A stretch of DNA of 64,000 nucleotides, taken from assembly GCA_963514095.1 (NCBI GenBank), contig OY741283.1:2941542-3005541 (forward strand), given 5' to 3'. A program made the translations under genes and the position numbers. Position 1 is the first letter of the stretch. Every line of letters begins with the position of its first letter. The stretch is from Eutrigla gurnardus. Lineage: Eukaryota; Chordata; Actinopteri; Perciformes; Triglidae. This document shows positions 20,563-31,165 of the stretch, in pieces. Under the pieces are notes generated by a model. That model saw nothing but the letters and a program-made list of their open reading frames with translations, had not been told where the DNA came from and ran no database searches.

Positions 20563-20565
20563 GGG
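20525..20565. repeat. T17-G24 homopolymer junction
   Basis: Seventeen T followed directly by 24 G. The G run could form a quadruplex; its exact length in an assembly is uncertain. Confidence 0.8.
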
Positions 20566-21309
20566 TGTCAGTGGGTCATGCTATGTAGAGTCGAGGTGAA
20601 GTCTGAACAGGTGAGTCTTGAGCCTTTTTCGGAAAATGGCAAATACTACTACTATCTGCTACTACAACCAACTACCACTGGTAGTACTAATCATTACAAT
20701 AATAATACTTCAAATAATAGCAGCAACAATAATAACATTTGCACATAAAACAATGTTTAGTGATCCAATGAAAAAAAACAGACAATTTGGCCCTCGATTG
20801 GCAACCTGGACATAATTTGGCCCTCACTGAAAACTAATTGGGGAACCCTGGAAGGCTCAGCACTGTGTTTTAGTCATCTTTTCTTGAATGCTTACTCCTC
20901 AACCCCATATGTCAACATTTTGTATTAGTACCAGCAGTTTGTCAGAAATTGGTCAGTAATTGATGTCATATTTTGGTTCTCAAAATTCACCAAATTGATG
21001 CATTGAAATGAAATCTATTAAACATTTCCTCCCGGGGGGGCATGCCCCCAAACGCCCCTACAAGATCGCAAGCCCCCCCACGATAGAATTCTGTGGGAAA
21101 CACTGCTATTGGTACTCAAAACTGGTAGATGGACCCTTAGTCATGATTGATTCTGGGCTGGACCAATTACAGCCGAGGGGCGATGCCCGACAGTGTACAA
21201 GCATTGTCACAAAAAAGTTTGTTTTCATTCATAGGCTTCATTGTCTTGCCCGGCTGAAAATGCTGAAAATGCCCGGGGCGATTTTTGGTCCCAGTCCAGC
21301 CTTGGTTAC

Positions 21310-22075
21310 CTGTCTGTCTCTACATGTCTCCCTGTGATAGACTGGTTACCTGTTTGTCTCTACATGTCTCCCTGTGATAGACTGGTTACCTGTCTGTCTC
21401 TACATGTCAGCCCTGTGATAGACTGGTTACCTGTCTGTCTCTACATGTCTCCCTGTGATAGACTGGTTACCTGTCTGTCTCTACATGCCGGCCCTGTGAT
21501 AGACTGGTTACCTGTCTGTCTCTACATGTCTCCCTGTGATAGACTGGTTACCTGTCTGTCTCTAAATGTCGGCCCTGTGATAGACTGGTTACCTGTCTGT
21601 CTCTACATGTCAGCCCTGTGATAGACTGGTTACCTGTCTGTCTCTACATGTCTCCCTGTGATAGACTGGTTACCTGTCTGTCTCTACATGTCTCCCTGTG
21701 ATAGACTGGTTACCTGTCTGTCTCTACATGTCAGCCCTGTGATAGACTGGTTACCTGTCTGTCTCTACATGTCAGCCCTGTGATAGACTGGTTACCTGTC
21801 TGTCTCTACATGTCTCCCTGTGATAGACTGGTTACCTGTCTGTCTCTACATGTCGGCCCTATGATAGACTGGTTACCTGTCTGTCTCTACATGTCTCCCT
21901 GTGATAGACTGGTTACCTGTCTGTCTCTACATGTCAGCCCTGTGATAGACTGGTTACCTGTCTGTCTCTACATGTCAGACTGGTTACCTGTCTAGGTGAA
22001 CCCTGCCTTCGCCCAATGACAGCTGGGCTCGGCTCCAGCCCCCCGCGATCCTGAATACAGCGGTAGACGATGAAT
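21310..22075 (+). repeat. 40/41-bp minisatellite grown inside a dispersed repeat
   Basis: About 17 copies of gatagactggttacctgtct then gtctctacatgtc with tccct or ggccct/agccct endings. After the last copy the sequence continues as the ordinary repeat tail (gtgaaccctgccttcgccc, gctccagccccccgcg, then a gatgaatgg end). Confidence 0.93.
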
Positions 22076-22084
22076 GGATTTATT

Positions 22085-22880
22085 CTGATTAACTGTCAAC
22101 ATTTATTCTGTTAAACTGTCAACAATATTTATTCTGTTTAACTATTAACATTTATTCTGTTTAAATGTGTCAACAACATTTATTCTGTTTTACTATTAAC
22201 AACATTTATTCTGTTTTACTATTAATAACATTTATTCTGTTTTACTATTAACAACATTTATTCTGTTTTACTATTAATAACATTTATTCTGTTTTACTGT
22301 CAACGACATTTATTCTGTTTCACTGTTAACAGCATTTATTCTGTTTCACTATTAACAACATTTATTCTGTTCCACCATTAACAACATTTATTCTGTTTCA
22401 CTATTAACAACATTTATTCTGTTTTACTATTAATAACATTTATTCTGTTTTACTATTAACAACATTTATTCTGTTTTACTATTAACAACATTTATTCTGT
22501 TTTACTGTCAACAACATTTATTCTGTTTTACTATTAACAACATTTATTCTGTTTTACTATTAACAACATTTATTCTGTTTTACTATTAACAACATTTATT
22601 CTGTTTTACTGTCAACGACATTTATTCTGTTTCACTGTTAACAACATTTATTCTGTTCCACCATTAACAACATTTATTCTGTTTCACTATTAACAACATT
22701 TATTCTGTTCCACCATTAATCTGTTCCACCATTAACAACATTTATTCTGTTCCACCATTAACAACATTTATTCTGTTTTACTGTCAACAGCATTTATTCT
22801 GTTTTACTGTCAACAACATTTATTCCGTTTCACCGTCAACAACATTTATTCTGTTTTACTGTCAACAACATTTATTCTGA
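22085..22880. repeat. 26-bp minisatellite, about 30 copies
   Basis: Unit aacatttattctgttttact followed by attaac, with gtcaac and ccattaac variants. The array is AT-rich. Confidence 0.95.
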
Positions 22881-23976
22881 CATTTACAATATCAATACAG
22901 TAACTATTAATAATGTCCAGTTTATTTTGTAATGTAAAGTGAGTGTATGTTTTGTGGAGAATGTGCTGACTCGGCGTATGAAGCCTGTGAACACAGCGAT
23001 GGACCTGCAGCCAGAGACATTTCATCATTTCCTAAAAGCTGAAGTGGAAACTGAATGAGGAGGACTTTCCTTCTGTGTTTCTGCAGCATCACAAATTTTG
23101 CTGAAAGTCATTGAGAAAAGTTTTAGACGGAGTTACGTGGTTTCCTTCCTGTTTTCACAGATCCCCCAGGCTTCTTTCTTTTCTGTCTAAACGTAAACTG
23201 ATGCTGAACTTCCTGTCTCATGTTAAACTGTGTCCCTCGTCTCTTCGCTGTAAATGTAAACTGAAAAGTTTGGGGGTTAAACCGCATCCTGAACGAGTGG
23301 CTGTGCGATGACACAGATTGACAGATTCATACAGAAAACATAACAATGTCAAAGTGGAACCTCATAAACTCCTCAGTGTGTAATAACGGGGAAAAAACTT
23401 AATGCACCGATGTTTTAGTTTCCAAACCTCTATTTAACCCGTTAAGTGGAGGTTCAACATGTCAACATGAGAACTACAATAATAAAATTATTTTCTTATT
23501 TGATCCAAAGGAAAACTACTACGATTAAGAAGAAATAAATACTAAAGGAAACATTCTGGGGACAATTATCTCCTGAGTCCTTTAAAGTATCCTGATCCTC
23601 CAGTTGGGAACCTCTTCATGTCATTAAATCAAATTAAATTATTTAGCTCAGAATCTTTAAAGGGATTTGTTGAATGAACGACAACTGAATAAATGTTTTT
23701 AGGTATTTATATAAAAACGGTATATATATAATGTTGACCATTTTTATATATATATATAATAAGTCAAGTCAATATAATATATATATACAAGTCAAAACCA
23801 AATAAAATAAAATAAAAGTGATCCCAAAAACCTAAAAGTCTCCTAAACTTTGGAGCTCCCTCGACTTTCACCACCTACGTTGGGGTTTGTGGTGGGGGGT
23901 GAGGGGATGAGTGGTGAGGGGAAATTTCCAAATTTTGCAGAATTTTTTCTCATTGATTTTGCTTTGAAGACTTGAG

Positions 23977-24108
23977 AGTTTCAGTTTCCATCTCCAGGAT
24001 GAAACCTTATTTAAACCACAAGATGGCAGGGACTCATCAGAACCACAACCAGCAGCCAGAGACCAGAACCTGCAGGACCTCAGGAGATCAGCAGTACGCT
24101 TCACAGCG
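23977..24108 (+). promoter_or_regulatory. ISRE, TATA box and non-coding exon, probable interferon promoter
   Basis: On the plus strand agtttcagtttcc (23977-23989) is a perfect interferon-stimulated response element (GAAANNGAAAC on the other strand). A TATTTAAA box follows at 24008-24015. A transcript starting near 24040 would end at a strong donor (cagcg followed by gtgagttg, border 24108). A matching acceptor (ctctttttcacaacctcag) ends at 26529, 178 bases before the interferon ATG. Fish interferon genes are known to use alternative upstream exons; its use here is inferred. Confidence 0.6.
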
Positions 24109-24361
24109 GTGAGTTGAACTAATCTTGAGTTCTATCGATCAGCTAATTCATGTGGTTCTTATCAGACTTTATTGATCATTAATCAGTTAATCCATGTGGC
24201 TCTTATCAGAAGTTATTGGTCATCAATCAGTTATTGAATGTGGCTCTTATCAGATGTTATTGATTATTAATCAGTTATGAAACGTAAAGCAAAACAATGA
24301 CAAGAAAAGGTGTTTTCTTCTTAAGTAAATAATTGTTTTTATATTTATTTCATGATTTGAC

Positions 24362-25725
24362 AACAAGGTTTCCTGGAGGTTCCTTGTCTATGTTGGTCAC
24401 AAACATAGAGTTTCCTTGTCTAGGAAGGTCACAAACATTGAATTTCCTGGTCTATGCAGTCACAAACATAGATTTTCCTCGTCTAGGACAGTCACAAACA
24501 GAGTTTCCTCGTCTAGGACGGTCACAAAATTGGAGTTTCCTCCTCTAGGAAAGTCACAAACATAGAGTTTCCTCCTTTAGGAAGATCACAAACATAGAGT
24601 TTCCTCCTTTAGGAAGATCACAAACATAGAGTTTCCTGGTCTATGGCAGTAACAAACATAGAGGTTCCTCCTCTAGGAAGGTCACAAACTTGTAGTTTTC
24701 TTGTCTAGGACGGTCACAAACTTGGAGATTCCTTGTTTAGGAAGGTCACGAACATAGACTGTCCTTGTCTAGGAAAGTCACAAACATAGACTGTCCTCGT
24801 CTATGAAGGTCATAAACATGGAGTTTCCTCATCTAGGATTGTCACAAACATAGACTGTGCTTGTCTGGGAAGGTCACAAACTTGGAGTTTTCTCATCTAG
24901 GATGGTCACAAACATAGACTGTCCTTGTCTAGAAAGGTCACAAACATAGAGTTTCCTCTTCTATGAAGGTCACAAACATGAAGTTTCCTCATCTAGGAAG
25001 GTCACAAACATAGACTGTCCTTGTCTGGGAAGGTCACAAACTTGGAGTTTCCTCATCTAGGAAGGTCACAAACATAGACTGTCCTTGTCTAGGAAGGTCA
25101 CAAACATAGTTTCCTCATCTAGGAAGGTCACAAACATAGACTGTCCTTGTCTAGGAAGGTCATAAACATAGACTGTCCTTGTCTAGGAAGGTCACAAACA
25201 TAGTTTCCTCTTCTATGAAGGTCACAAACATCGAGTTTTCTCATCTAGGATGGTCACAAACATAGACTGTCCTTGTCTAGGAAGGTCACAAACATAGAGT
25301 TTCCTCTTCTACCGAGGTCACAAACACAAAGTTTCCTCTTCTAGGAAGGTCACAAACAAGGAGTTTCCTCGTCTACGTTGGTCACAAACAAGGAGTTTCC
25401 TCGTCTACGTCGGTCACAAACATAGGTTCCTCGTCTAGGACGATCCCCAAAATAGATTTTCCTCCTCTCCGTCAGTCGCAAAGATTGTTTCCTCCTCTAC
25501 GTCGGTCACAAACCCACTTTCCTCGTCTACGTTGGTCACGAACACAGTTTCCTCGTCTACGTCGGTCACAAACTTGGAGTTTCCTCGTCTACGTTGGTCA
25601 CAAACACAGTTTCCTCGTCTACGTTGGTCACAAACAGTTTCATCGTCTTTGGCGGTCACAAACACAATTTCCTCGTCTTTGGCGGTCACAAACAGTTTCC
25701 TCGTCTTCGGCGGTCACAAACTAGA
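24362..25725. repeat. 32-bp minisatellite, about 42 copies, upstream of the interferon
   Basis: Units combine ggtcacaaacatag with agtttcctcgtctaggaa variants over 1.36 kb. It would lie in the first intron if the exon at 24.04-24.11 kb is used. On the minus strand most copies contain GAGGAAAC. Confidence 0.95.
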
Positions 25726-26493
25726 GTGGAAATATTCATCAGCCAATAGAAACAGTGACTCAACAGTTTCTCTTCAGAGTCTTGGTCTGAGATCAGTTTG
25801 ACTCACAAACTCCTCGAAGCGGTTCTAATATCTCAATATTTTACATATGTCAAATATCTGTCACTTTATTTCCACAGAAATGAAACTTTTGTCTTCGCCA
25901 TGTTTCCATCTGATCTGATGCTCAATGTCTTGATGTGGAAAAACTGTCTGATCGGAGATCAAGTTTTTGTTGTTGTGACAAACACAAACTGTAATTAATC
26001 ATCCACATCGTCTGCATATGTATTATTAATATTGTTATCATCACCATTATTGTTATTATTACTAATCTTCTTCTACCTCTGATTATTATTATCATTCATA
26101 CTTTGATTATTATAAGTTTGATATAATTAAACATCGTAATTTTGTAAATAAATAATAAAGATGAGTCTGACATCACTGTAAAACTTTTTGTCGATCTCAG
26201 ACTTTTAAAGGGTTTTGTATTTACCTGCACGGACCTGCATGACTCACGAGGACTCATGAGTCTCCTGGTCCAGGTCTTTGGGGTTTGGATCAGGCTCTGT
26301 CGGGTTTGATGACTCAGCGCTAGAATGCCCCGATTGGTCCTGACACACAGCCAATCTGCCACACCGTGTTCCAGGTTACCTGAACTCACCTGAAGCTGCT
26401 GGCTCACATGGCACATGTGAAGCATCTCAGTCCAGCTCGGACCAGGACCAGTACTGGGAAAAGGAGTTGTTATAGGTGAAGGTTCAGTAGGAC

Positions 26494-26506
26494 TTTAAAA
26501 TAAAAC
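26494..26506 (+). promoter_or_regulatory. Proximal TATA-like element of the interferon gene
   Basis: tttaaaataaaac lies about 205 bases before the ATG and could serve a short, second transcript. No good ISRE was seen next to it, in contrast to the upstream promoter. Confidence 0.4.
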
Positions 26507-26707
26507 TGAACTCTTTTTCACAACCTCAGGACCTCAAGAACCGGAACCATCTGAAGGACCAGAACCATCAAAACCTGAACCACCTGGAAAAGGACCTGAG
26601 GGACCAGATTCATCAGAACCAGCATCTGCTGAAAAACCACGTGCTAAACCAGGAATAGCAAAAGACCAGCTGAAACAAAACCCATCAGGAGCAGAACCAT
26701 CAGAACC

Positions 26708-27964
26708 ATGACCCTGTCTTCAGTCCTCCTAGTCCTCCTGCAGGTCTGCAGCCTCCACCTGATGGCAGTTGCCATGCCGACCTGTCAGATGGAGGGACAC
26801 ATAGTCCGGTCGGCCCACCACCTGCTCAGAGACCTGGTACGACCTTTGACCTGCAAACATAAACTGCTGTTAAGTTAAAGAGCAAATCCGTTGTCGTGGT
26901 GAAATGACGTGTGAACAGCTTGGTGGTTAAATTTAATCTGCAACGATATAATACAGAATTATATTATATAAGAAATATTTTTTCTTGTTCTTTAACTCAA
27001 ACACACTAGACTTCATGTGAATAACAACTTTTCAGCATTAAGAAAGCTGAAATATCAAGTTTGTTCAACATCAGTAGGGATTTAAAAATCTGTTGAAACT
27101 AAACATTTACTTTCATTTTTATGGTGTTTTCTTCGTTTTCTACAATAACGTTGATGAATGATGATCCGTTTTCCGTCTGTCCTGTAGGGGGAGCGGTTTC
27201 CTGCACGCTGTTTGTCGTACAACACCAACGTTTCCTTTCCAGTGTTCGCTGTGGCCTCAGCCAGTCACAGTAAGGTAATCCTCTCAGCCAATCATAGAGC
27301 TGCTTTTTTGTTCAAACAATTTGTTTCAAGACATTTACAAATCTGAACCGGATGGTTGAAATCACTGACCTCTGATTGATTCCCTGTAGTGCCCCCGAGT
27401 ATTAGGGGTGTTGCATGAATCGCTGGAGGAGGCGGAGCAAGTGTTTGCGGATCATGGGTTACCTGTCGGAGAGGGTGGAGTCACTTGGGATAGCAAGAAA
27501 TTCGACAAATTCCAACACCTGCAGCACCGACTGACGGAGAACGGTAGCTGTGTGAGTACCTGTCTGTCTCCCTGACCTGTCTGTCTCCCTGACCTGTCTG
27601 TCTCTGACCTGCCTCTCACTCTGACCTGTCTGTCTCTCTAACCTGTCTCTCTATCTGACCTGTCTGTCTCTCTAGTTGTCCAGTGGTGATGGTGCCCTAT
27701 CGTCTTACTTCAGTAATGTGACAGCCGTCCTGCAGCAGCCGGTAAACTCAGTTCATAAATTTATATTCTATATTTATATACGTAAATAAATGTCGTCTAG
27801 TCTCTCATTGGACCAATGAATGCTGAAAGGAAAGGGTATCTCTGTGTGTCCCTCAGGAGAGTGCAGCCTGTGGTTGGATGGTTCTGAAGAGAGACCTTCT
27901 CCGGGTCATGGAGTCCACCCTCCAAGACCACCCCACCTGTTTGAAGTGGGGAGACGCCCACTGA
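26708..27964 (+). CDS. Type I interferon (fish interferon-phi type)
   Basis: Secreted antiviral cytokine acting through class II cytokine receptors and JAK-STAT. Five exons (26708-26836, 27188-27274, 27390-27551, 27676-27741, 27857-27964) and four introns, all phase 0, the hallmark structure of fish type I interferons. They give 183 residues: a signal peptide of about 22, then a helical protein. The last helix holds ACGWMVLKRDLLRV, the fish form of the CAWxxxR interferon signature. N-glycosylation sites NVS, NGS and NVT are visible. The predicted mature chain has six cysteines, more than the two of group I or four of group II, so subgroup is left open. It is the only plus-strand gene in the window and is intact. 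No second copy was found nearby. Confidence 0.92.
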
Positions 27965-28017
27965 GGACATAGGCCACGCCCACAGAAGACCGGTGTCTCG
28001 CCCACTGAGAACTGAGA

Positions 28018-28188
28018 CAATATATATTTATTTATTTATTATTTATTTATATATTTATTTAGACCTTTGAAATATTTTTATACTTATTTCATATATATTT
28101 CATATTTGAATTTTTATATATTTTATAAATTATGTTTTTGTTTATTTAAATTCTGATGTTCTGTTTTTCTCAGTTGAATCAGATTAAA
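28018..28188 (+). promoter_or_regulatory. AU-rich 3' UTR and poly(A) signal of the interferon
   Basis: Repeated overlapping ATTTA pentamers (ATTTATTTATTTATT) begin about 55 bases after the stop, as in unstable cytokine mRNAs. An ATTAAA poly(A) signal is at 28183-28188. Confidence 0.75.
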
Positions 28189-28232
28189 GCATTGTAAAAG
28201 AAAACTGACAGTTTGACCTTTACTCTACTTTA

Positions 28233-28233
<1 letters not shown>

Positions 28234-28283
<50 letters not shown>

Positions 28284-28364
28284 CAGACACATGCACGCAC
28301 ACATACACACATGCACACACACGTACATACATGCACACACATGTAAATACGTGCACACAAACAT

Positions 28365-28455
<91 letters not shown>
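28234..28455. repeat. (AC)n microsatellite with interruptions
   Basis: About 220 bp of AC repeat with ACATGCAC-type interruptions, directly downstream of the interferon. Confidence 0.95.
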
Positions 28456-28458
<3 letters not shown>

Positions 28459-28569
28459 CTGCCACCTAATTTTCGTGTCCGGACTCATCGACAAAGAACT
28501 AAATCACATGGGTTGTCACTGTTAAGAACTGGATTCCAGAAACACTCACCTGGAGGTACCAGATACTTA

Positions 28570-28800
28570 GCGATAGTGAAAGCAGCGTGAGTCCTCTGGC
28601 TGGGGGGGTCTGACTAACGCTTGGAGGTAGATAGGGGAGTTCCGTTGACAGCCTTGAAGGCCAGTACCATCGTCTTAAATCTGATGCGAGCTACTACAGG
28701 GAGCAGAGGTCATGGAAGAGGGGGGTCACATGGGAGAACTTTGGTATATTGAACACAAGGCGTGCTGCAGCGTTCTGGATACACTGCAAAGGTTTGATTG
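28570..28800 (-). repeat. Teleost dispersed repeat fragment
   Basis: Contains cttgaaggccagtaccat, agctactacagggagcagag, acaaggcgtgctgcagcgtt and ctggatacactgcaaaggtt, phrases that recur in many fish genomes as part of one interspersed family. It is not a coding exon. Confidence 0.55.
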
Positions 28801-29733
28801 AGATACAGACCCAATAGCTAATGCTAAGTTATGCATAGACAGATACAGACCCATTAGCTAATGCTAAGTTACACATAGACAGATACAGACCCTTTAGCTA
28901 ATGCTAAGTTACACATAGACAGATACAGACCCAATAGCTAATGCTAAGTTACACATAGACAGATACAGACCCAATAGCTAATGCTAAGTTACACATAGAC
29001 AGATACAGACCCATTAGCTAATGCTAAGTTACACATAGACAGATACAGACCCTTTAGCTAATGCTAAGTTACACATAGACAGATACAGACCCAATAGCTA
29101 ATGCTAAGTTACACATAGACAGATACAGACCCTTTAGCTAATGCTAAGTTACACATAGACAGATACAGACCCTTTAGCTAATGCTAAGTTACACATAGAC
29201 AGATACAGACCCTTAAGTTAATGCTAAGTTACACATAGACAGATACAGACCCTTAAGTTAATGCTAAGTTACACATAGACAGATACAGACCCTTTAGCTA
29301 ATGCTAAGTTACACATAGACAGATACAGACCCTTTAGCTAATGCTAAGTTACACATAGACAGATACAGACCCTTAAGTTAATGCTAAGTTACACATAGAC
29401 AGATACAGACCCATTAGCTAATGCTAAGTTACACATAGACAGATACAGACCCTTTAGCTAATGCTAAGTTACACATAGACAGATACAGACCCTTAAGTTA
29501 ATGCTAAGTTACACATAGACAGATACAGACCCATTAGCTAATGCTAAGTTACACATAGACAGATACAGACCCTTAAGTTAATGCTAAGTTACACATAGAC
29601 AGATACAGACCCTTTAGCTAATGCTAAGTTACACATAGACAGATACAGACCCATTAGCTAATGCTAAGTTACACATAGACAGATACAGACCCATTAGCTA
29701 ATGCTAAGTTACACATAGACAGATACAGACCCA
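28801..29733. repeat. 40-bp minisatellite, 23 copies, four unit types
   Basis: Unit agatacagaccc-(variable)-atgctaagttacacatagac. The variable part is aatagcta (A), attagcta (B), tttagcta (C) or ttaagtta (D). Order from left: A B C A A B C A C C D D C C D B C D B D C B B. Confidence 0.97.
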
Positions 29734-30631
29734 GATCTTTCACCTTCAGCCCCATTCAGACGGTAAACATTGTGACTCACATTCAATCTGCCGCCTGAAG
29801 CCTGAAAGTGATTAAACTAAATTCTGTCTGACTCACTGAAATCCATGCTGCTCAATCACAACTTCATTTGTCCATTCATTCACTGTAATGAATCACCAGC
29901 GTGTTTTAGTCCTGAGAGAACTGTTGTTGTTGTTGTGTCCAGTCAGCACGAAACATTCTAAATACATAAAAATGAGTCACATTAAAATTTGTAACTTTGA
30001 TTATTATTTTCTAATAAGTGAATTTGGCTGATGGTGAAAAGAGTGTTGGCAGGAAGCTGTGACGGTCCTGATTATTAAACATTTTAAATCAAATTTAAAC
30101 AGTAAACCGGCTTCATTCAAGGAAACTAACTGATCCCAGGTCTGAAGGGACAAAGCACATTTTGCTGTTAATCTCACGAGTTTTCCTTCATGATCAGATC
30201 AATGAATGTGCTTTACTCGCCCTAAACGCACTGGAGAGGGAGGGGGTTGTGACCGACAAGCTTTCATCAATCATATTCATCAATTATCAATTATTTTAAG
30301 TCCCAGATATGCCATCCTGTCATGACATCATCAGAGGTGGATTCACCGGATCCATCAATCAATCATCAAATTAGTTGTCAATTCATTTTCTATCAATCAA
30401 ATACTCGATAATTCATTGTTTCATTCATTTTTTAGGTGGAATGTAATAAAACTGCCAAAAAGAAAACAGGATCCAAACAGAACACCAAGCTGGAAGAAAG
30501 AAGCTCGTCTCACAGGTGGACAGGTGAGCTCGCTGGAACAAAAGGTCAGGGGTCAAAAACAGGATGGCTTTCAGAACTCTTCAGCTCCACATAGGGGGAC
30601 GGCAGGGAATCATCAGGCAGGGTCAGGTATA

Positions 30632-30686
<55 letters not shown>

Positions 30687-31016
30687 TCACACAACACTCT
30701 CAGTGGGTTTATTTTCTTTAATCTCACTTTAAATCAAAGATTATCACGATCATCACTGTAATAACAACAACAACAATAATAATAATAATAATAATAATAA
30801 CAATAATAATAATAATATTAATAACCCTAACTCACACGTCATCACATGTCATCAGCACATATCAACGTCCCTCTGTTGCTATGGCAACCGGAAGGCACTT
30901 TGGATGACAGGCACTGAGAGCAGCCAATCAGAGACCAGGCTGTGCTGATGAGGAAACAGGAAGCACAAGAAGACTTGTCTCTGATTGGCTGAAGGAGAGA
31001 GGAAGTTTTATGTGTT
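29734..31016. other. Intergenic between interferon and synaptogyrin
   Basis: No gene recognised. It holds a (GT)n run at 30642-30682, an (AAT)n run at about 30768-30810 and the synaptogyrin 3' flank. Confidence 0.6.
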
Positions 31017-31106
31017 TCAGGCGTTCGGTGGGCTGAAAAGTTTGTTGTATTCTTCTTCAAACGAGACTCTCTTGAGACGCTCCAACGACAGCAGAGTGAG
31101 ACCTCC

Positions 31107-31165
<59 letters not shown>

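Larger units (their letters stand above)
19768..20855. mobile_element. Nested hAT-like non-autonomous element
   Basis: The left end (ccatccccaattagcggccc, followed by repeated cggcccgc) and the right end (ctaattggggaaccctgg preceded by tttggccctc motifs) are inverted relatives. GGCCCGCGG-rich termini of this kind are typical of non-autonomous hAT families in vertebrates; the family is inferred. It lies inside the element at 19319-21309. Confidence 0.6.
19319..21309. mobile_element. DNA-transposon-like element with terminal inverted repeats
   Basis: The left end reads accaaggctggactgg and the right end ccagtccagccttggt, exact reverse complements. Subterminal CGGGCATTTGCCCG-like motifs occur on both sides. 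The 2-kb interior has no recognisable transposase and contains other repeats, so it is non-autonomous or decayed. A clear target-site duplication was not found. Confidence 0.7.

Noticed and set aside
21310..29733. Regular arrays resembling CRISPR spacing
   Set aside because: Units are contiguous with no unique spacers, in a vertebrate genome; they are minisatellites.
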